Part shown: piece after piece, positions 45,747 to 50,096 of the stretch
Numbering within the stretch: position 1 is the first letter of the stretch
Layout of the letters: every line of letters starts with the position of its first letter
Assembly: GCA_003153755.1 (NCBI GenBank)
Contig: PMBG01000138.1
Location: 18,139 to 68,234 of the forward strand
From: Chloroflexota bacterium
Lineage (GTDB): Bacteria; Chloroflexota; Limnocylindria; Limnocylindrales; CSP1-4
Length of the DNA: 50,096 nucleotides
Reading direction: 5' to 3'
The notes under the pieces: model-generated
Databases searched by the model: none
What the model saw: only the letters and a program-made list of their open reading frames with translations
Told to the model about the DNA's origin: nothing
Translations under genes and position numbers: made by a program

Positions 45747-45947
45747 ATGTACCAGCAGTGCACACATATAGGTCCGGTTGCGTATGGCCCAACTCGATCG
45801 TTACATGGGACCACGGCGTCGAGCAGACGTACGAACGGCGGTGCCACAGCGCACACCACCTACGTCGTTCCTCGCAGCCCCGCCAGTCCGGAGACCCGGC
45901 TCCGCTTGGCAGGGAAGTCCAGTTCGCGTAACCACGGCTACATCTGA
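45747..45947 (+). CDS. Possible short leader ORF
   Basis: ATG at 45747 is preceded by AGGAGG at optimal spacing (6 bases), the strongest ribosome binding site in this region. The 66-residue product starts MYQQCTHIGPVAYGP and is rich in Ser, Thr, Arg and His, without a hydrophobic segment. It ends 25 bases before the next gene. It could be a leader peptide coupling translation to the cassette or an unrelated small protein; the amino-acid content looks random, so coding is doubtful despite the site. Confidence 0.3.
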   Translation: MYQQCTHIGPVAYGPTRSLHGTTASSRRTNGGATAHTTYVVPRSPASPETRLRLAGKSSSRNHGYI

Positions 45948-45972
45948 CCGGCAAACGATGAGGAGATATGCG

Positions 45973-46440
45973 ATGAAGATCAGCTTCAGGAAGCGTCGAC
46001 TTGTTCCCGTGGGGCTCGCGTTCCTGGCACTCGCCCTGGCCAGCGGCGTCGCCTTCGCGTACTGGACGGCCGGCGGAACCGGCACCGGAAATGGGGGAGC
46101 CGCCGCCGGCGTCAGCAACCTGACAATCACTCAGGTTGGCTCGCTCACGGCCATGTACCCGGGCGACGGCGCCCAAACGATCCACGTCACGATTGCCAAC
46201 GGCTCGACGCAGTCGGTTCACGTAACGAGCGTGTCGGCGTCCGTCACCTCGACCAGCAACGTGGGCTGCACCTCGGCCGATTTCACCGTCGGTGCGGCAG
46301 CGGCTCTCAACATCGACATCGCGGCCGGCGCCAGCGCCGTCAATGTCACTGGTCCAACGATCCACTTCTTCAACGACCCGGCCCGCAACCAGGACGCCTG
46401 CAAGGGCGTGACCGTGAACCTCGCGTACGCCATCCCGTAA
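45973..46440 (+). CDS. Small exported protein with SipW/TasA-like signal region
   Basis: This 155-residue protein has ATG at 45973 following AGGAGA by 6 bases. After basic residues (FRKRRLVP) comes a hydrophobic helix (about 12-29) ending in the motif AYWTAGGTGTGNGG at residues 29-42. A Tyr-Trp at this place followed by Gly/Thr-rich sequence is characteristic of SipW-dependent TasA/camelysin-like secreted proteins. The mature part is Ser/Thr/Val-rich, beta-type, with Cys in VGCTSADF and NQDACKG. The C-terminal part is related to the next gene product. A surface or matrix protein is likely; no sipW is in the window. Confidence 0.75.
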   Translation: MKISFRKRRLVPVGLAFLALALASGVAFAYWTAGGTGTGNGGAAAGVSNLTITQVGSLTAMYPGDGAQTIHVTIANGSTQSVHVTSVSASVTSTSNVGCTSADFTVGAAAALNIDIAAGASAVNVTGPTIHFFNDPARNQDACKGVTVNLAYAIP

Positions 46441-46523
46441 CGGTCGTGCGGAGTGGGGGCGGCTCCAGAAGCGGGCCGCCCCGAAGGGGGTAGGTACAGA
46501 CAAACCGAGAGGATCCAGCTAAG

Positions 46524-47165
46524 TTGATCGGCGAGCGGTACGGCGGAAGTCCCCAACGGGAGAAGCGGCGGCGCCGCGGCTTCCTGCTGCTACTCATGCT
46601 TCCGCTCGTGCTCACCGCCTTCGCGTTGGGTGGAGTAACCGGCGCATGGCTGCACGGCGACTCGCACCCCGTCGCCACAGGTAGCGCTCCCGTGCCTACC
46701 GTGGAGCCCTCGGCCCGCGCCACCGGAACCGAGTCGGTCCGCGGTGTTGAGATCGTTGCGTCGCCCACGCCGGCGGGGACCGGCGACGGCAGTGCCACGG
46801 CTCAGGCCGGCGGGGCGAACTTCACGATCACCGGCGGCGCGGGGCATCTTGCACCCGGCGTACGCGTGCCTCTGCTGCTCAAATTGACCAACCCAAACGG
46901 CGTGGCGATCCAGGTGACGGCCTTGAGCGTCGCGATCTCGGCGGACAGCACCCCGCCGGGCTGCACCAGCGCGGCAAATATCCGCCTGACGCAGTCAAAC
47001 GCCTCGAGCGCCAACCCGATCACGGTCCCCGCCGGGGGCAGCGTGACCCTGACGAGTACGCCTCGAGCGCCCCAGATCGAACTGATCAACCTGCCCGACG
47101 TGAACCAGGACGTATGCAAGGGCAAGACGTTCACCCTGACGTACAGCGGGAGCGCACACTCGTGA
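46524..47165 (+). CDS. Membrane-anchored exported protein related to its upstream neighbour
   Basis: This 213-residue protein starts with TTG at 46524, with GAGAGGA about 10 bases upstream; no ATG lies before the hydrophobic segment. A basic stretch (QREKRRRRG) precedes a helix (about 19-41) ending TGAWLHG, so the N-terminus is inside and the rest outside, either anchored or cleaved. A Thr/Pro/Ala-rich linker follows. The final 110 residues form a beta-rich domain with two cysteines, one in PPGCTSAANIRL and one in NQDVCKGKTFTLTY. The same pattern (GCTSAxF, NQDACKG) ends the upstream product. Its stop overlaps the next start by GTGA. Confidence 0.72.
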   Translation: MIGERYGGSPQREKRRRRGFLLLLMLPLVLTAFALGGVTGAWLHGDSHPVATGSAPVPTVEPSARATGTESVRGVEIVASPTPAGTGDGSATAQAGGANFTITGGAGHLAPGVRVPLLLKLTNPNGVAIQVTALSVAISADSTPPGCTSAANIRLTQSNASSANPITVPAGGSVTLTSTPRAPQIELINLPDVNQDVCKGKTFTLTYSGSAHS

Positions 47166-49795
47166 TCGCGACGGCCACCACTCGGAACCCCCGGCCGCGT
47201 TTCGCGAGACGCTTGAGGGTTTCTGTGCTCGGCGGCATGGTCGCGGCGATTGCCGTTGCGGGCACCGCCGGCGCTTACTGGGGCACGATCGGGACCGGCA
47301 GCGGCACCGCGCCCGTCGCGACGCTTGCAGGGCCGACCCTGACGGGCAGCGCGGGCGCCGGCACGGCGACCCTCACGTGGACCGTGGTGGCACCGCTCGG
47401 GTCGGGCACCGTCTCGTATTTCGTGAAGCGAAACGGCGGAGCTCCGGCCGGCGACTGCCCGACCCAGGCGGCCCCGAGCGCCGTCCTGACCTGTACCGAC
47501 AGCGGATTGACCCGGGGCGTCTATTCGTACACTGCGACGGCCGTCGTCAATTCCTGGACGGCCGCAAGCTCGTCGTTGCCGGTGACGCTCGCATCGGGAG
47601 TCTTGGATCACCTGGTGCTGGCGGCGGCCACCACGACTCCGGCCGCGGGTGCCGCCGACAGCCTTACGATCACGGCCGCGGACGCGGCCGGGAACACGGT
47701 GGCGGCCTACACCGGCTCGCACTACATGACGTTCTCGGGCGCGGGCGCCAACGGGTCCTACCTGCCGACGGTGTCCAGCTCCTCCGGAACGGCGACCACC
47801 TTCGGGACTGCCACACCACTCAGCTTCACGAACGGCGTGGCCGCCGTGAGCGGCGCGTCCAACGGCGTGATGAGGTTGTACAAGGTCGAGACGGTGAACA
47901 TAGTCGTCGGCGACGGCAGCGGCCACACCAACGGAACTGGTCTGGCGGTCACGGTAGTCGCCGGACCTCTCGCTTCCTTCGCGATACCGACTCCGGCCGG
48001 CCAGGTCGCCGGTGTGGCGTTCTCCGTCTCGATCACCGCCAGGGACGCATACGGCAGCACCGCCACCGGGTATACGGGAGTCCACTGTCTCGCGTTCTCC
48101 GGTGCGGCCGCGAGCCCCGGCGGCACGGCGCCCGCCTATCCGGCCCAGGGATCCTGTGCGGCCGGCCAGAGCGCCGTAACGTTCGCGAGCGGCGTCGCGG
48201 CCAGCGTTCCCGTCACCCTCTACAACGCCTCGGCCGCAACCACGCTGACCGTCACCGACGGATCGCTGTCGGCGTCAACGGGCTCCTTCGCCGTGACGGG
48301 GGCCGCGATCTCGAGGCTGTCCCTTACTGCCGCAACTACGACGCCCGCCGCCGGCGCCCCGAACAACCTCACGATCAGGGCGATCGACGCCTTTGGCAAC
48401 GTCGCGACCGGCTATACCGGCTCGCACTCGATGGCATTTACGGGCGCGACGGCCGTTCCCAACTCGCCCTTCGGGCCGACAGTGACCAACGCTGCCGGTA
48501 CGGCTCAGGCATTCGGGGCTGCCGTGGCCATCACGTTCGTGAATGGCGTCGCGACGGTGTCCGGGTCATCGAACGGCGTCATGCGCCTCTACCGGGGCGG
48601 TGCGTTCTCGATCCTGGTGGGCGACGGGACCTACACGAATGGGCCCGGGCTTGCGCTCACGGTCACGGTAGTGGCCACCGCTGTCAGCGCCGGAGCGTTC
48701 CACACGTGCGCGGTCCTCTCCTACGGTGGAATCGAGTGCTGGGGGATCAACAACTACGGACAGCTGGGCAACGGCACGGTCGTGAACAGCTCCACGCCGG
48801 TAGCGGTCAGCGGGATCACGAACGCCATTGCGGTCAGCGCCGGCAGATACCAGACCTGCGCGCTTCTCTCCGACTCGACCGTCCGGTGCTGGGGCCGCAA
48901 CAACTTCGGACAGCTCGGCGACGGAACGACCACCCAGCGCAATGCTCCGGTCCAGGTTCTGGCCGTGGGCGGCGCAGGGGGTCTGAGCGCGGCGACCGCG
49001 ATCAGCGCCGGAGGGGACCATACGTGTGCCCTGATCTCCGGTGGCGGCGTGGATTGCTGGGGCCGCAATAACTACGGACAGCTCGGGGACGGAACGACCA
49101 CCCAGCGCACGACGCCGGTCCAAGTGCACGGCGTAGGTGGCGTCGGCAACCTCACCGGGATCTCGGTTGTCAGCTCCGGAATGTCGCACACCTGCGCGGT
49201 GGTTACGGACGGAACGGCCAGATGCTGGGGCTACAACGGATACGGACAGCTCGGGGACGCAACGACCACCCAGCGCACGACGCCGGTCCAGGTGCACGGA
49301 GTGGGCGGCGCCGGCAACCTCACCGGCGTCGCCACGATCAGCGGCGGCATGTACCACACGTGCGTGGCGGACACGGACGGCACGGTCGAGTGCTGGGGCC
49401 GCAACAACGACGGACAGTTGGGCGACGGCTCCACGACTCAGCGTACGAGTCCGGTCGCGGTCTCCGGAATAGCCACCGCCACCGGCGTGAGTGCCGGCAT
49501 GTACCACACCTGCGCGCGGCTCGCGAACGGCACCGCCGGCTGCTGGGGCTTCAACGGCGAGGGTCAGCTCGGCGACGGCACTCTCACTCTGCGAACCGCG
49601 CCGGTCCAGGTCAGCGGTCTTGCGAACGCGACTCAGGTGAGCTCCGGTGGAGGAACGGGCAACGGGACGCACGAACACACAGCCGCGCTGCGCGCAGACG
49701 GTTCGGTCGTCTGCTGGGGCGACAACACCTACGGCCAGCTGGGGAATGGGACGAATACGGACAGCCCGACCGCCGTAACCGCGAACCTCCAGTAG
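47162..49795 (+). CDS. Large exported protein: FN3-like and Ig-like domains plus seven-repeat RCC1 propeller
   Basis: This protein has 877 residues; GTG at 47162 overlaps the previous stop. The N-terminal helix ends GAYWGTIGTGSG (Tyr39-Trp40), the same signal type as the 45973 product. Domains: FN3-like at about 50-140; three Ig-like/filamin-like repeats at about 148-266, 267-379 and 380-504, the first and third closely alike (AATTTPAAGA, YTGSH, NGVMRLY); then seven RCC1-type repeats from about 505 to the end with consensus HTCALxxxGxVxCWGxNxxGQLGDGT. Six repeats have a Cys pair and the seventh lacks the first Cys. There is no C-terminal anchor. It is probably a surface-exposed binding or adhesion protein; the ligand is unknown. 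Confidence 0.82.
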   Translation: MIATATTRNPRPRFARRLRVSVLGGMVAAIAVAGTAGAYWGTIGTGSGTAPVATLAGPTLTGSAGAGTATLTWTVVAPLGSGTVSYFVKRNGGAPAGDCPTQAAPSAVLTCTDSGLTRGVYSYTATAVVNSWTAASSSLPVTLASGVLDHLVLAAATTTPAAGAADSLTITAADAAGNTVAAYTGSHYMTFSGAGANGSYLPTVSSSSGTATTFGTATPLSFTNGVAAVSGASNGVMRLYKVETVNIVVGDGSGHTNGTGLAVTVVAGPLASFAIPTPAGQVAGVAFSVSITARDAYGSTATGYTGVHCLAFSGAAASPGGTAPAYPAQGSCAAGQSAVTFASGVAASVPVTLYNASAATTLTVTDGSLSASTGSFAVTGAAISRLSLTAATTTPAAGAPNNLTIRAIDAFGNVATGYTGSHSMAFTGATAVPNSPFGPTVTNAAGTAQAFGAAVAITFVNGVATVSGSSNGVMRLYRGGAFSILVGDGTYTNGPGLALTVTVVATAVSAGAFHTCAVLSYGGIECWGINNYGQLGNGTVVNSSTPVAVSGITNAIAVSAGRYQTCALLSDSTVRCWGRNNFGQLGDGTTTQRNAPVQVLAVGGAGGLSAATAISAGGDHTCALISGGGVDCWGRNNYGQLGDGTTTQRTTPVQVHGVGGVGNLTGISVVSSGMSHTCAVVTDGTARCWGYNGYGQLGDATTTQRTTPVQVHGVGGAGNLTGVATISGGMYHTCVADTDGTVECWGRNNDGQLGDGSTTQRTSPVAVSGIATATGVSAGMYHTCARLANGTAGCWGFNGEGQLGDGTLTLRTAPVQVSGLANATQVSSGGGTGNGTHEHTAALRADGSVVCWGDNTYGQLGNGTNTDSPTAVTANLQ
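49073..49326 (+). repeat. Near-identical 86-base direct repeats in adjacent propeller blades
   Basis: 49073-49158 and 49241-49326 match at 80 of 86 positions, 168 bases apart, encoding the end of blades 3 and 4 (GQLGDGTTTQRTTPVQVHGVGG). A shorter, weaker copy lies in blade 2. Recent blade duplication or gene conversion explains this. Confidence 0.85.
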
Positions 49796-49820
49796 CGCCG
49801 GCGGCCACGCCGCGGGCACC

Positions 49821-50096
49821 CTACGGCGCTATTGTCCGCAGGTCATCCTCAATCGGCTTTCGATCGTCTGCGTCCGTGACGGCGCTCAAGGCCGCATGCG
49901 CCATGTCCATCCAGCGGCGGGTTTCGGCCGCATCGCCGGCCACGTGACTGGCGCGCGCGAGGGCTTCGTAGGCGGCGGGCAGGTCCCAACTCTCGCCACC
50001 GCCACTCCCGGCGAGGACCTCCAGGCAGCGGTGAGCGTGCCAGAGGGCCGGTTCGGCTCGACCGAGCACCGCGTAGACCCGCGAGCACAGCCACTC
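49821..50096 (-). CDS. C-terminal part of an uncharacterised TPR-like protein (5' end outside window)
   Basis: The frame is open to the edge of the window, giving the last 91 residues. It contains ALWHAHRCLEVL, LPAAYEALARASHVAGD and RRWMDMAHAAL, helical hairpins of tetratricopeptide type. Similar conserved hypothetical proteins with a HAQRCLE...YEALARAH pattern are common in high-G+C bacteria; their role is not known. It converges with the propeller gene, with 25 bases between the stops. Confidence 0.75.
   Translation of the reverse strand, partial: EWLCSRVYAVLGRAEPALWHAHRCLEVLAGSGGGESWDLPAAYEALARASHVAGDAAETRRWMDMAHAALSAVTDADDRKPIEDDLRTIAP

Larger units (their letters stand above)
45578..45972. 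other. 395-base region with structured leader before the exported-protein cassette
   Basis: It contains the structured element 45593-45718 and a short open frame with a very strong ribosome binding site (45747-45947). I see no clear sigma-70 promoter. Confidence 0.5.

Noticed and set aside
48673-49795. Regularly spaced repeats as a CRISPR or satellite array
   Set aside because: Spacing follows the protein repeat (about 50 residues per blade) and sequence divergence follows codon positions of RCC1 blades.
1-50096. tRNA, rRNA, transposase or integrase genes
   Set aside because: Reading both strands gave no cloverleaf-like T-arm and anticodon pattern, no ribosomal RNA landmarks, and no protein with transposase or integrase motifs.

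Overview
This is a high-G+C bacterial chromosome segment with densely packed genes, almost all on the + strand. It contains complete pathways and transporters and shows no phage, insertion sequence, CRISPR array, rRNA or tRNA. The exported proteins carry lipobox signal peptides, and many genes start with GTG and overlap their neighbour by 1-4 bases (ATGA, GTGA, TGATG). The glycine decarboxylase P-protein is the split two-subunit type, PurSQL is the three-subunit type, and NAD synthetase is split into two genes. Together these suggest a free-living Gram-positive-type lineage. A high-G+C Chloroflexota is my best guess and an actinobacterium-like genome is the alternative; this is inference, since no marker gene settles it.

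Layout. 1-672: C-terminal half of gcvPB. 683-9465: an oligopeptide-type ABC importer with two paralogous 601-residue lipoprotein receptors in tandem, each with a related promoter, then two permeases and two ATPases. 9775-15847: a second complete importer of the same type. 15857-18593: a translationally coupled trio, amidase-nadE-rsmI. 18751-23872: a BMP-type nucleoside importer (receptor, double ATPase, two permeases). 23915-30648: nucleoside salvage genes (a uridine-phosphorylase-like gene on the minus strand, cdd, punA and deoC), interrupted by a minus-strand ssb and two surface RCC1-propeller genes. 30769-44668: a structured leader with an attenuator-like terminator, then the purine operon purA-D-B-C-S-Q-L-F-M-NH, in which purN and purH are fused. 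44765-45577: an uncharacterised gene. 45582-49795: a structured leader and three exported proteins, the last an 877-residue protein ending in a seven-bladed RCC1 propeller. 49821-50096: the end of a TPR-like gene on the minus strand.

How it fits together. The BMP importer brings in nucleosides. Cdd, the two phosphorylases and DeoC convert them to free bases and central-carbon intermediates. The purine operon makes IMP and AMP de novo, so uptake, salvage and synthesis of nucleotides lie side by side. The operon covers every de novo step to IMP except the PurE/PurK carboxylation, and it also makes AMP. Receptor genes are separated from their membrane and ATPase genes by strong hairpins, which probably keep receptor mRNA more abundant.

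Most worth following up: (1) the purA leader, where an upstream strand can pair with the 5' arm of the terminator and so compete with it; (2) the PurN-PurH fusion; (3) three exported seven-repeat RCC1 propellers with three different predicted anchoring modes, one in a cassette with a SipW-like Ala-Tyr-Trp signal motif and a structured 5' leader.
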